DNA of 64,000 nucleotides from Dirofilaria immitis (lineage: Eukaryota > Nematoda > Chromadorea > Rhabditida > Onchocercidae), in the NCBI GenBank assembly GCA_024305405.1, contig JAKNDB010000054.1, positions 806,001 to 870,000 of the forward strand, given 5' to 3'. Position numbers and translations under genes: made by a program. The stretch's first letter is position 1. The number at the start of each line of letters is the position of its first letter. Positions 38,086-53,200 of this stretch are shown here, piece after piece. The notes under the pieces are model-generated. The model was not told the DNA's origin and searched no databases. It saw only the letters and a list, made by a program, of their open reading frames with translations.

Positions 38086-38794
38086 GAAAAGGAAAGGAAG
38101 GTTTCATCAGTAAGCATTTATAGTAATAAAAATATTTATAGTATATTTATTTATCAAATGATAAAACATCTGGAAACCATTCAGGCAAACATCGAATAAC
38201 GTCGAAACAATTGTAGAAGATGAATCTCTCGTGGGGATTACGGAAAAAATTAAGAATATTTAACGATTTTGCAATAATAGAAAAAACCTTCATCCCATTT
38301 AGCTTTCGAGAATTCTCGAAGCATATAATAAATTAAAAGAATTTATTGTTGTTGATCATTTCTAATTGCAAGAATATATGCTAAATTATACAGCAAATTA
38401 AAATAGTAAAAAGAAAATAACAAAATAATAACAATAATGACAACAACAGCAATAATATTAAATGAACAGATAAAAAATATTGTTAAGAGTAAAAATATCT
38501 GGCCAATTAAAGAGAGAAAATATTTGAGCCTAGAAGTATTATTAAGCCTAGTAGGTAAATAATATGTTTGAATTTCATCAATAACAATTCATTCATACAC
38601 CTGTCCTTCTTTTATCTTCACATCTTTTGTCCTCTTCTTTTTTTACTCTTCTCGTTGACCGTCATTTCTTTGTTGCAGCAATACCTCCTCATCAAATATT
38701 CTCGTTGAAAATACTTAATCGATTTTTCAAGGAGGAAAAAATTAATTTGACAAAATTATTCAACCATACGTACAATATCCGTTATTGATAACGA

Positions 38795-38885
38795 TAACAA
38801 TAGCAAGAACAATAATCATTAAAACAATAACAATAGCTATAACTGGAACTGCTAGAACAATAATCATTAAAACAATAACAATGGC
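38795..38885. repeat. 49-bp duplication, AACAATAATCATTAAAACAA core
   Basis: Two copies of AACAATAATCATTAAAACAATAACAAT about 49 bp apart. A related TTATTGATAACGATAACAA motif occurs at about 38782 and again near 38978. Confidence 0.7.
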
Positions 38886-40019
38886 AGCAGTAGTAATAAC
38901 TAAATATCTATGAAATATTTCGAATTAATCATCGGATTGTTATTAAATGTTATTGTATCATACAAGCAATATTCTTTATTGATAACGATAACAATAACAT
39001 TTTTATAAACATCAAAATAATAACAGCAACGGCAACAACAATACCACTAACTGTTAACTAGTAATAATATATTTCAATATATATTAATCATGAAAGTAAT
39101 AAAAAGGAAATACAATTTTTAGTGATAAGTCATTTATAACTATGTCATTAATATATATGAACATGCAGTCTCGAATATATGATTGACAAATGACAGATGA
39201 TAATTAATGAAAGGAATAATGATCGAGAACTATATATCTATATCATAAAAGTAATAAATTACCGTATTTCTACTTCCCTTGTTCATAATCTAACAAATAT
39301 ATAGGTCACCAAGTTTGCATAATGAAAAATTATTTTATATTATTACTATTATTTGTAAGTATTAATATGGTTGCAAGCAAATATATATCTCTTATTATTA
39401 TGTTAATTAATGTATAATCAAATTTGTATATTTATGCTAAAATTGTAAACATTAAATTTATAGCATAATATTTTAGATCATACATTCTTCTATTATATTT
39501 CTCTCCTTATTAAATGTTCAGAAATTTCTCTACTATTTATGCAAATTTAACAATATATTTCATATATACAACATTCATTAAGCAAATGGTTAAATCTTCG
39601 AGAAAATAGTCGAGAAATTAGCATTCGATTAATCTTGAGATCTCTAAATGAAACTTTAGTATTTATAAAGTAAACTTTTATATAGCCGAATAATACGAGA
39701 ATAAATAATATTTTTGGATAATTTGTACAAAATTCTTATTTTATAATAAAAAATTGAGTATTAATAAAGATTAGACGAGAAATATTTCAAAGTAGTCAAT
39801 CATTTATCATTGATATGATAAGAGATATATGATTTATTAATTATTTCTTTCTTTAATAATTAAATTAATATGACTTATAATTTTAACAAAAATAAATGAA
39901 ATTCTTTTTAAAATGCCAATTTCATTATATTTAAATTAAAATTTATTAGAAATTTATTAGATTGACTTTATTGGATTATATAATAAAAATTATTTATATA
40001 ATATAACTATAATTAAATT

Positions 40020-40190
40020 ATGAAACAATATTAATTATATAGTATAAATTAATATTATGTAACAATATTAATTACATAATATAATTTAATATTATGTAAA
40101 AATATTAATTATATAATATAAATCAGTATTACGTAAAAATATTAACTATATAATATAAATTAGTATTATATAAATTAATATATATATAAT
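40020..40190. repeat. ~44-bp AT-only tandem repeat, ~3.5 copies
   Basis: Units of the type AATATTAATTATATAATATA followed by AATTAGTATTATGTAAA, with point differences between copies. Confidence 0.65.
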
Positions 40191-41078
40191 TTAGAAGAAC
40201 TCAGTTAGCTAATTAGTTAATTAATTTTATGATATCCGTCAAAAAAAACAAACCATCGATTCTGATTAGATTACTCAGGCAGATAAAAATATTCCGTTAT
40301 ATCTCCACTATGTATATATATATAGAATGATAAAATTGATTAGTGTGTTCAAAGATTAAATTATATAGCTATATTAAATATATAAAAAGAATTAATTTAT
40401 GTATGATATAAAAAATTCAATTAACTAGTTAATTAATTAATGTCTTTAAAAATATAATTAATTAATTTTCTAATTAATATATTTAGATATATATCATCCA
40501 GAAATAATCTCACAATATCAAGTTTGGATCGCGTATGTACAAATATATTAATCAATTTTGATCAAATTTTTCGAGATGAATAGATTGAAAATATCTCGAG
40601 ATAAAGAAATCTAATGAGAAGATTAATCAGTGCTTTATGAATTTAATTATTATACAATGATTTAATTAATTAAACAATTGATATATATGTATATATATGA
40701 TGTCTGTGATGAAAAAATCTATCGCAAAAAAGAATTATCAATTGTGATAAGATTTTTAAATTTAAAAAAAAAACAATTAGGCTATCGTATTATCTATATA
40801 TATAATCGGATGATTAATCAAATATGTTTATGATAATGATTAGATATTGAAAATCGAATGAATATAGATGTATTGTGTATTCAATTTATTTATTTCATTT
40901 TTTGAATAATTAATACGATAGCCTTTTTTTTTATGAATAAAAGAAGAGGAAGATGTAAAGCTAATACATTGATGTAAAGTATGAATAAATACAAATAGCA
41001 TTTCGTATTTATAATTTTTCTTTTTTCTTTTTGGCGAATTCTTTTATTCCTTTTGCCTTTCTTTTTACACTAACATTT

Positions 41079-42094
41079 ATTTGATAATACAATTATTTCG
41101 ATTAATTTGATATTATTTGATAATACAATTATTTCGATTAATTTGATTATTTGATAATACAATTATTTCGATTAATTTGATATTATTTGATAATACAATT
41201 ATTTCGATTAATTTGATATTATTTGATAATACAATTATTTCGATTAATTTGATTATTTGATAATACAATTATTTCGATTAATTTGATATTATTTGATAAT
41301 ACAATTATTTCGATTAATTTGATTATTTGATAATACAATTATTTCGATTAATTTGATATTATTTGATAATACAATTATTTCGATTAATTTGATTATTTGA
41401 TAATACAATTATTTCGATTAATTTGATATTATTTGATAATACAATTATTTCGATTAATTTGATTATTTGATAATACAATTATTTCGATTAATTTGATATT
41501 ATTTGATAATACAATTATTTCGATTAATTTGATTATTTGATAATACAATTATTTCGATTAATTTGATATTATTTGATAATACAATTATTTCGATTAATTT
41601 GATTATTTGATAATACAATTATTTCGATTAATTTGATATTATTTGATAATACAATTATTTCGATTAATTTGATTATTTGATAATACAATTATTTCGATTA
41701 ATTTGATATTATTTGATAATACAATTATTTCGATTAATTTGATTATTTGATAATACAATTATTTCGATTAATTTGATATTATTTGATAATACAATTATTT
41801 CGATTAATTTGATTATTTGATAATACAATTATTTCGATTAATTTGATATTATTTGATAATACAATTATTTCGATTAATTTGATTATTTGATAATACAATT
41901 ATTTCGATTAATTTGATATTATTTGATAATACAATTATTTCGATTAATTTGATTATTTGATAATACAATTATTTCGATTAATTTGATATTATTTGATAAT
42001 ACAATTATTTCGATTAATTTGATTATTTGATAATACAATTATTTCGATTAATTTGATATTATTTGATAATACAATTATTTCGATTAATTTGATT
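41079..42094. repeat. ~1 kb homogenised satellite: alternating 34- and 36-bp monomers (70-bp dimer)
   Basis: About 29 monomers of ATTTGATAATACAATTATTT plus CGATTAATTTGAT, ending alternately in ATT (34 bp) or ATATT (36 bp). The alternation is almost strict, giving a 70-bp higher-order unit repeated more than a dozen times without visible substitutions. Only the first few monomers (order 36-34-36-36-34) and the last one deviate. Confidence 0.95.
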
Positions 42095-44678
42095 ATTTAA
42101 TAATACGTCATTTCAATTAATTCGGTTGTAAAATAATTAAGTATCGGAAAATTTGTAGAAAGCGTTCTTTAGGGTAAATTGAAGTATGTGATTTTATATA
42201 TAGTAAAGTAATTGATTTTATATTAATACAAATTTTTGATAACATTTCAATCTCTCAAAATTGTGTCAATTAAATATTATCATTTTGTTTGATCATCAAT
42301 TGATAAAGGAAATATTGAACTTTTCTAATTTTATTACAATTAAAATCAGAAAAGTAACAATTGTAGAAACATAAAAGAGAATATTACATGATATTTGAAT
42401 AATATAAAAAAGATTTTAATTAGTTTTTAAGAAAAAACGATCGATAAAATTACTGAGATTTTCTCGTTCATTCTATTTGTGTTTTTATTTATTAAATAAT
42501 TTAATCATTTAATCAATCTATGATTAAAGAATAATTTAGTCATTTAATCAATTTATGATTAATGAATAATGCTGTGTTTTTATGTTCAAAATAATCCTTT
42601 TCTTTTTAATAAAAACAAAATAATTAATTTTTAAACGATTAAACTTACAATAAATAATAAATAAATTTTCTTTTGCCTATTATTTATTAATTATATTTTC
42701 TTTCTTTGTTTATTTCGATTTTATCGATTTATAATTAAAAATAAAAAATGAATGGTAAAAATTATGTAAAAGTAAAATGGAAAAAAGAAATTTTCTGAAA
42801 TTTCAACAAAAATGAAATTTAATATTTTATAATAAAATTTACTTTTTAGCATTGAAAAAAAACGAAAGAAAGAAAATGAAAAGTATTTTACTAAAATAAT
42901 ATTCGTTTTATGAGATATTTCTTTTTTATTATAAATATCTTTTCTTCTATCATTCATTTTAATTCAAATAATTTAACAAAATGTAAAGAATAAAATAAAA
43001 TTATAAAATGCAAATATATTTATTGAAAAAATTAAAAAAAAAGGACCGAACGATGAGTACATTTCTTGGAAAATTAATTAGAAAAGATATAAATTATTAT
43101 GGGATAATTCCATTTTTTTTTCATTTGATTTATTATTATCATATCAATTTTTGATACAAATTTTTTTTTGGTAAATAATTATTTTATATACTTTTTATTG
43201 ATCGTGACATTTTGACCTTTGATGATTATTGCGATTCATTAAATATTTTCATTTAAAAACTTTCATTTAATTAATGCAAAATAAAACAATAAGTAAAGTA
43301 ATTTTTATTATACAAATGAATTTATTCATTTTAATTATTAATTTATAATTATTTAACAAAATTGAAATAATAATTTTTTATAATTAAAAAATTATTCTTT
43401 CAAAAATAATTATAAATTATAAAATAATTATTTTCTTTTTAATCTGAAATAAATAAAGAAATTTTGTCTTTTTTGTTAATATTTTTTATCAATAATTAAT
43501 CTTTGATTCATGATAAGAGATTTAAATTTCAGCATTGCATTCAATCGTTTATTTTTTTTATTAATTATAATTAATATTTCAAAATTTTTAATCTTTTACA
43601 TTCTTTCTTTTATTTTTTTATTCCTTATCACTTCTTGAAAATATTCTTTAATCTTTATCATAAAGCAATTACATTTGTTTATCATTTATATGAATATTTA
43701 ATCCTAATATTTATGTTTATCACTTACACGATAAAATTATCGAATGCTTATCATTTATTAAAAATTAAGTCGAAAAAAGAATTTCTTTAATTTACTTAAA
43801 ATTTAGTAACAAAACCTTTTAGTATATAAATGAAAGATAAAATAAAAGTAACAACAAATGTTCTAAAATGTAAACAATTGTAATTACAATTAATCTTTTA
43901 TGAAATATGGCAATAATTATTTTAATCATTAAATAAATCATTAAAATATGCATTATAACTATTACTTTTCAATTGATATATTTATTGAATATTTAAATAA
44001 AATATGAAATGGATTGAATTAATCATTAATATTATTATTTAATTAATTTGATCTTTTAAAATGAAATCATTAAATGTTTTTATATACATATTATTTGTTT
44101 AATTCATGAGAATAATAGAAATGTCAAAATAAGTTTTTTAAACAAATCACAATTAAACATTTATTTACAAGTATGAATTGCATGGATGATAAATGTTTTG
44201 ATAGATATCATTTATCATAGAAAGATTATACGCCGAAATTATTTTTCGTCAACATAGGTCGATCATATGATGACCTTTTAGATAATGAAATGATATAAAA
44301 GAATTATTATATGAAGAAAATAAATCACTGAAATAATCTATCCATTATATAGCTTTGAAATTATGATAAAAGATAAAAATTTTGTAAAGGAAAATTTGAT
44401 TCAATTTTTTTTGCATTGATTTGATTACTAAATATAGCTTTCATTGATTAATTTGTAATTCGAAAAAATGTTTACTTTAAAATAATTTTTAGAAATATCT
44501 CATTTAACGTTCTGAAGTGATAAAAATTTGATTAAATTATCAAATCAATTCATTTTGCTTTATTGATAAATCAATTTAGCGCTTTATTTGTTGTAATTAT
44601 ATGGTATTTATATTATTAATCGAACGTAAGCAAACTTTTTGTTTATTTCAAATTTTTCAGACATTTCGCATAATTTGT

Positions 44679-44933
44679 GCTAACCCATCGCCTACCTGAT
44701 TTCGCCAACGCCATCGCCGATTTTTTTCCACAAGCGCCATCGCCGATTTTTACCAAAACGCTACCGCCGACTTTGTTCAGTTAGCGACATTGCCGATTTA
44801 TTTTTTCCGGCACCATCGCCAATTTTTTTCGCCAGATCCGTCGCGGACACTTTTCCGCCAGCGCCATCGCCGACTTGTTTTCGCTAGCGTTATCACTTAT
44901 TTTTTTCCATCAACGCCATCGCCAACTTTTTAA
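44679..44933. repeat. GC-rich 25-26 bp minisatellite, ~10 units
   Basis: Imperfect units of the form GCCAGCGCCATCGCCGATTT TTTTC in DNA that is otherwise extremely AT-rich. Stops occur in the frames checked (for example TTCAGTTAG on the plus strand), so it is probably not coding as it stands. A TTTTCAG sits at 44655-44661, just upstream. Confidence 0.85.
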
Positions 44934-46198
44934 TTTATGTAGATACTTATCGCTTTGAATTGAATTGAACTTATAAAAAATCTTTTAATAATTAATCGTT
45001 CCTTGAGAGATGTGATAAACAAAGAAGTAAATAAGAAGAAATGTACGATTGCTTAAAAAGAAATTATTACAAATAATTAAAAATAAAATAAAAAAAGAAA
45101 ATTGAAAGTGTTGTTTCATTTCATTTGCATATCAAATTGAATAGAAAAATTTTAGACGAATGAAAAAGCGAAAATTTTCAGCATATTTAATTTCAAAGAA
45201 TAATTAATTATCATTTCGATTATTTAATTTTTAATTTGTTTGTGATAATCTTTTTTATGTTCTTTGATATATCATATTGATATTAATATTTATGCAAATA
45301 TCCTGCAAAATTAAATTAAATTACTCTATGGCAGTGAATAGTTTTAGGAATTACTATAGCAATATAGAAATTCCTAAATATTTGCGAAAGAATTTAAATA
45401 TGATAAAATATTTGATGATTTACCGTCATCATAAAAGCTATCACTTTAACGATTTATTATCATGATAATGGCAGTCATTTTAATGATCTATTATCATGAT
45501 TCAAATTTTTTAAAAAAAAGAGAAAAGAAGAGAAAGATGAACGATGCAAATAATTTTTTATGAGTTAAAAATTAACTAAGTAATATTAATACTTATTTAA
45601 TTTAAATAATTCAATACAAGTTCAATAAAGGAAAGGAATAAAATCAATCATATAGATAGATATATATATATGAATGATTATATTAATTAATAGCATAAAC
45701 AAGTTAATTACATTAATTAATTAATTATATTAGAGAAAGAATGTTATCATTGATATTTAATATTATAATATATGAATTTATCTTTTTCATATTCAATCCA
45801 TGCAATAATTTAAAAGTTTAAATAAAAGAAAATATAGATTTATTATTAGATGATAAAATATTCTCTCATACATTGGACATTTTGAATTAATTAATAGCAC
45901 AAATTATATTAATTAACACTATAATTATTGTCTTATCTTATTATCAATGATTATTTCATTATTATTTTAACGATTATTTTGCTACTAATTTTATGATTAT
46001 TGCTTTATTAATTTTTATGATTATATGAATTTGTTTATTCTCTTATCAATTATTATAATAAAAATCTTATTAACAAATAAATAATAGAAGTTAAGTTCTA
46101 AAAACGTAAAATTAAAAAAGTATTCTTACTTTTTAAAAAAATAATTATCTTTAAGAAATATAACTTTGAAATCTTTTGCACTTTCTTTTTCTTCTTTT

Positions 46199-46230
46199 TC
46201 TCTCTCTCTCTCGCTCCCTCTCTCTCTCTT
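46199..46230. repeat. (CT)n microsatellite
   Basis: TCTCTCTCTC tract with a short CGCTCC interruption. Confidence 0.9.
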
Positions 46231-47019
46231 ATAAAATAAATTAATTAATAATTAAATAGTATAGATAGATGAAGAAAGAAGAAGAAAAAAAATTATTTCA
46301 CTAAAATTTGCAACATTCAATTAGTCAATCTATTAAATTTTATGAATAAATAAAGAAGTTCGAGTGGAATCTGAATCTCAATAATTCATATTTCAATATA
46401 TACAAATTACATTTAAAAAAAAATTTTTTAATGTATTAATCTAATTTTTCATATTCAATTTATTCGTTTTTAAATCATTTATTATTTAACAATTTTTATT
46501 AAAATGAAATTTTAATATTATAAAAATTATTGTTAATTTTATAAAAATTTATATCAAACTATTGCGTTTTTTAACTTATATATTAGAATGATAGATGTAA
46601 ATTGAAACGATGATAAGTGCAAAAAGATAATTGATAAAAGTTGTTTCTTGCTTTGAGGAAAAATTAATGAGTAAGATTCTATTTTTATTATCACTGTATT
46701 ACATCTACCAGTATCATTCATTATCTTTATTTATTACCATCATATTCCATCTATAAATATCTTTATAATATCACACCTTTCGATTATTTGATTGATGATA
46801 AAAGATCATCCCACATCTTTACAATTCTTTATTATATTATGATCAATTGAAAGTATATGAGTTCATAACAAATGGATGATCCTAGTCTGATCGAAATTTT
46901 CCTGATGAATATTCAAGAATCATTATTCTTTATTATGATAATATTATTCAGTTGCTGTCTTTCTTTACATACTATCAGGAAAGATTAAATTGTTTGTCGC
47001 TACAATCAATTTTGATTGA

Positions 47020-47330
47020 TCTTATCGATGAAATTCATTAATATTATATAACCTGATTATTTTCTTTTTCTCGAGATATAGATCCAAATTGGATGGTTTC
47101 ATTGAATAATTCTCTAATTATCTTATTCATGATCATCGTCTCATGTAACCTGGCAATCTTGATCTGTTTGTTTATTGTTGCTGATATTGGATGAATGAAA
47201 AATAATAATGACCCCATTTATTGGGCCATCATTCCTTCGCATTAATTTAGTCTTTGTTTATTTTATGGCCTAACGATCGCATCTTAACTCGGCAACTATT
47301 ATCATTTTTGTTTATTTATATTCTTTCATG
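47020..47330. repeat. Non-coding block A, diverged copy of 49905-50215
   Basis: Shares with block B, in the same order: ATGAAAT...TTTAATATTAT-like start, TTGATCTGTTTGTTTA, GAATGAAAAATAATAATGA, CTTTGTTTA, TAACGATCGCAT and AACTATTATCAT. No reading frame is conserved. Confidence 0.55.
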
Positions 47331-49904
47331 TCTCAACTAACTTTCACTTCAATTCCTTTAATATTTTATTGAATGTTTCTTATTTTTTATGCAAAATTAT
47401 TAGTAATAACGGAAATGGGCAATTTATATTTTATATTACAGATAGTGAGAAATTTGACTTCTGATTTTTAGCTAATTTTACACTCTCGACTATGCGCAGC
47501 GAATATTTCGAGACAGAAAGCTTTCATATGGATTACATCAATCAATCATTATAGCCTAACACTCTTTTGACCTTATTCTTCTCTCTACGTGTCTTTTAGT
47601 GGCCTCTTCTATTCTCGATAAAATAAAGTATTTCGTTTCTTGATCTTTTCATTTACCTTTTCATACACTATCCTCACATTCCTTAATACTATTTTTCATT
47701 TTCTCGATTGAACTATTTCATTGATTCAAACTGTGTTATAGTAATATCTATTGATCGCAGGTAAAATTACATCTTCAACCATTTGCAATTTATTTTTCCT
47801 CATTTCTTTCACTTTTATTTTCCAATATTTTTGCTAATTCAAATTTATCAATGTACGTATATAACTTCATTTAATACGATGTGCAATTTTTGATGAAATT
47901 TTAGATTTTAAATTCAATTTTCCATCTCACGTACGCTTTCTTATGATTCCAGAACAACGGTTAACACGTTTAATTTTTCCTTCTAGTGTTTCATTGAAGA
48001 TCAATATTTTCGAGATGAGAAATTAATATCATAATTATCTTCAATACTGATTAAAAAATGAAACTGATAAATTTTACTGTTTTATGTTCCTTTCTTAAAT
48101 GAGCATTCATTCCATTATAATTGATAACATTCTGATAGTTTACATTGATTATTTGTAATTTGTTGATTTTAAATATACCGTGGTAATAATTTCAATTTCA
48201 ACAATTTTTTTTTAATTGCTAATTTTAATTTGAACTTTTGCAGGATGATATCTTTGTTATCGAATTTTTTAAATTAATTTCTTACGGTTTTGACCTATTC
48301 GTTATTTTGTTTTGAAATGAATGAATTTCGTCGAGATTGATCTTAGGCCTTTCTGAATTTATTGCCGTAATTTCTCAGCATAAGAGCAAAATGTTTTTAT
48401 TCCCTTAATTTCCCTTTCGCTATTATATATTGTTCATTATTGTCAGTGTTGTTTGCTTTATGAATATCTTGAATTCTTCCTTCTGATTCTTCGTCCTTGA
48501 AACCATTAAGTTGAATATTTCTTACAGTGAAAGCATTTCTTTCTTTTTTTTTCCATCGATACATCCACTTTTGCACGACACATCAATTATTGCACGTATT
48601 CATAACTGCATCTCATATTTACCAATGCTCCTTATATTTACCATTACACTATACCCACAAGCTATACGATTATTCATAATTGCACGATACATTCATAATT
48701 GCACGAAAATAGTTTTAAGCATACGTTGAATTTATATAAATATTACATTTGTTTTTTATAAATAAATCGAATATAATGAATAGTCTTAATTGTTACAGTA
48801 ATCTTTATGATAAAAATCATAAAATATCTTTGATATTGATTTAACATATATCTAATACAGTCATCTCATAATGTTATTGTAGTAACCTTTGATCCCTTAT
48901 ACTGTTTAATTATGCTGAAGTAGTGATAAATCAAAAAGATAATTTTTCTTTTTTTTCTAACATGAGTCATTTTAGGAAATTTTGTTAATGTCATTATTTG
49001 TCAATTACAGTATCATTGTATTCTCGAGTTTGGCAATACTTGAGATATTAATTATTTCCTTATTTCATTTCCTAACCAACTCTTTCTTAATTCGTTTTAG
49101 AATCTAAGTAGAAAAGAAAAGGTATTTTTGAATGTTTGAGTATTTAAAAGATTCTGTTCATTGTATCATCCTATAAAATCATTTCAAAAATTGTCTCGAA
49201 TTGCTAGGATAAATTAACACAGTCGAGAATAGCGCTAAAAACAGATGGGACTATTTGAATTATTTTACTAAAAAAAAAAAGAAAAAAGTCGATTCAAATA
49301 GCTTTGGCTCTCTTGAGCTTTTGCATTTATTTTATTAATTCATAGGCTATTAGCCTTTCTATCAATTGTCATCTTCAAAGAGTGAATTGCAATTTCAGTT
49401 TCTTCTTTCTTTTTTTTTCATAAATTTTCAAGAGTGATAATTTTCATATCCCTTTCTCTTGCCATCTTCTATTATTTGCACTTTATCCATTTTCTTTTTA
49501 TTTCGTCTATTTAATAGAATTTTTTTTGCATAAAATCTGATCCTATCTGTAATAACTGAATTTCAATATGAATCTTAAGATTGTGTACTTTTCCCTCGAA
49601 TATTGATTTCTTATATTTTATATCACTCATTTTATTTATAATCTAAAAAATATTCCCTCTCGAATTGTATCAAATTTAGTTCTTCGATCTTATCATAAAT
49701 CCTTCCTTTCTCTTCATTACTCATCTATCTATTTATCAGATTTTGAAATTTTTATAAATTGCTTACGCGATTTATATTGAAATAGTTTTTATATTAAAAT
49801 GTTGAAATTTCTTAATTTATAAACAAAATTTTGGAAGCATTTAAAATAGAAATTTTATTAACAAACAGATTAGATAAAATTAAACTCTTTTATTGTTATT
49901 AATT

Positions 49905-50215
49905 TTAATTTGATCATATCAATGAAATCGTTTAATATTATGCGATTGTTGATCATTTCTCCTTTTTTGTTTTCATTGAAATATCGATTTTCAACTATCT
50001 TATAAATGATTTTAGCTCATTGCTCTTGATAACATTGATCTGTTAGTTTAGTTTATATCATTTAGTATTGAAAGAATGATAAATAATAATAATGATCTTT
50101 TATATCAATTAACCAACTTTGTTTACTTTTGTCTATCTCGTTTAACGATCGCATACCTTTATGCTTAAATAACTATCATTGAATATTTATTTGTTTTTTT
50201 CCTTTGTTGAAATAT
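49905..50215. repeat. Non-coding block B, diverged copy of 47020-47330
   Basis: Ordered matches to block A, including TTGATCTGTTAGTTTA, GAATGATAAATAATAATAATGA, CTTTGTTTA, TAACGATCGCAT and AACTATCAT. The copies lie about 2.9 kb apart in the same orientation. Confidence 0.55.
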
Positions 50216-53200
50216 TTTCTATGCTCTTTACTTTATACATAAAGTAATATATTATTGTTTAAACGAAGAATAGAAAATGGTATAAATAATGGAATAATTG
50301 ATAATTTATATTTATAATTTTACATTTATATTGAAATAATTTGCTTTTTTTGCTACAAACTTAAAAAAATTGCTTAAATTTATTATAACAAGCATATTTT
50401 CTTATTACAAAAAATAATAATTTTTACTTATAAAAGTATTTCGTTTCTTTTTTGATTTCACAAAATTAATTTTTATTTCAAAATCAAACTATCAATCAAT
50501 AATTAATAGTACCATTTTAAAATAAATTCTGATTAATTACTAAAATTATTTACCTTAAGAAAAAAAAACCAAGTTGAAATTTATTTTTACAAGAAGTAAT
50601 CAAATTATCCGATTAATGTTCATTTCAATTTATCAATATCTTCTGCATTTCTTCCTCTTCTCTATCTTTCTGCTTCAAATTTTATTTCATTTCATTATCG
50701 ATTGTCGAGAGCAACCATCCCATTTCTCAAACATTTTCCTTATATAATACTTTATTTTGCAAATTCATTCCTTTCCTACATTATCTTTTTTTTATCATTA
50801 TGATTATTGTTAAGAAGATGATTCTATAGCATTTATATGCATCATATTATACAAGTTTTTTTTTTTACAATATAATAGATATCCTACAATGCAATACTGT
50901 TTTGCAGCAGCACGATATGTTGCATTATTGCATGAATTATGCTATTATTAATAAAATCGATTAAATTTTTTTATCTTTTTTTACTTATTTTTTAGAAAGT
51001 TTAAAAAAATATTATTTATTAAATTCACTTTTCTTTTTATTAAATTACTAAATTAGTAAAAATAATTAAATAAATTTGTAACTTCATGATATCATCACAT
51101 GATAATGTCCCTTCCATCAATCATTCTTGTCTCGAATTTATTTTGACAATTTATGTTCCTTGGATAAAATTTTCTTATTATAACTGATAGAATTATCAAT
51201 TAACTGTTCTATATTTTATAATAAATTTAGTTTAGAAATTAAACAAAAACACACTTTTAATTAATATATTTATTTAGTATGTATATTTAATATATCAAAT
51301 ATTTATTATAATTTGTATGTTTAATTCTGTTCCTTCTTTTTTTTGAAAAATCTTATTTGTTAATAAAATATTTAATAATAAGAATATATTATACAGTATT
51401 CTTTATTTAATTTTTATTATATTTCTTATAACAAAATGTATTTTAAAATATTTAATTTTTTTCTTCTATAAATTATTAGTTAATTCTTTTAATTTTTATT
51501 TACTTTATTAAAATATGTACTTTTTTTCTACCTATTTTATTCTTAATTTTCATTTTTCTATTCTCCAATAATCCGATATTAATTTATATTCGAATTATTA
51601 ATATAAATAAAAATCTCTTTATACTATTGGCAAATCATTTAAATCATACAATGATGATGTATGAGAATAATTATATTTCATTCATAAATTCATGCATTTA
51701 ATACTCTTTATAAATAATATATTAATATATATTTCAATTCATATATGATATATTAATATATGATATCTAATATATATTTCAATTTATATATGATTTTTAA
51801 TTTTATTTTCACTATTAGTAAATCATTTAAATCATGCATTATAATTATATCTTATCATTTAATTATTAGTATGTGATATATGATAAATATATATTCCAAT
51901 TTATATATGATTTTATAATATTATTTCAAATAATATATGATATATTAGTTAGTATATGATATTTAATACTATTATCAATTAATATATAATATAAGTTTCT
52001 TCTTTCTCTTTTTCATCATCTCCCATATCATTATTTTGAAAAATGAAATACGAATCATACTTGAACAAAATATGATACTATTCATTCTTCACATTTCGTA
52101 TTATTTATTTAAATAACATGAAATTTAGATATTGCAAACGATATATCATATTATCGTAAGGATTCATTTTTTTTCTTTATCGGTCAATAAATCTTTATCA
52201 CTTATCAACTATCCCCATACGCATCAATGATTATTATCTGTCGTTTTTGTGATGAGAAAAAAGGGAAGGAAAAATGTAGATATTTTCATCTTCAAATCTT
52301 TTGTTTAAAAAAAAGCTTTACACTTGATTTTCGATTTATTTCGAAAATTTAAAAAAAAAACAAACGCTCCATCATTTTATTGTTTGTTTTATATCTTGAT
52401 ATGTTATCAAATTGATGAAACTGATAAAATCAAATTTATCGCAAAAATCCTTTTTTTGTAATTCTTTTTTGATCAAATTATTTCATCTTTTTTTCGCTTT
52501 TTCCCTTTAATTTTCGATTATTATTTAAAATAATTCGCACAAAATTATCAGCATAGGTTTATTTTATAGATAAAGAATTTAGTAAAATTTAATAAATATT
52601 CCAACTTTTATAGATGGAATTCATTAGCATTTAAAATTGAAAATTAAATTAATACTTTTAATTTATAATTTACAAATGATCATCTATATAAACTTTATAG
52701 ATGTGTTTTTCTTTTTTTTTCATAACAAGAAAATAATGAATGACTAAAAATTTATCCATTTCAAATTATTATATTTTATGTTTAAATTCTTTTTAACATT
52801 TAAACTTTCATTTCGTCTTTCATCTTAAAAAACAAAACAAAATAAAATAAAAAAAAATTTCGCTTAGTGCAATTAAAATAAATGAAAGAAAAGTTAAAAA
52901 GATACTTTAAAAAACATTTATATCTTTCACTGATTCGTTTGTTTCATATAACTTTCAATACTTTTCTAATTTTTCTTTTTTCCCTTTGCAAATATTTTGT
53001 TAATAAAAAGTTAGACTAAACAGCTGTTAATGATAAAAACATAAGGAAACAAGAAATGAAAAATTTGAAAATAAGAAGAATTTAGGAATGAAATATTTAT
53101 CAAATTTTGGCATATCTTTTTTCTTCCTTTCTTCCTTTCTTTCTTACTTACTTACTTACTTTCTTTCTTTCCTTCCTCATATTAATTATTTTAATTTTAT

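Noticed and set aside
41079..42094. Possible CRISPR-like array
   Set aside because: Units are contiguous with no unique spacers and the genome is eukaryotic; it is a satellite.
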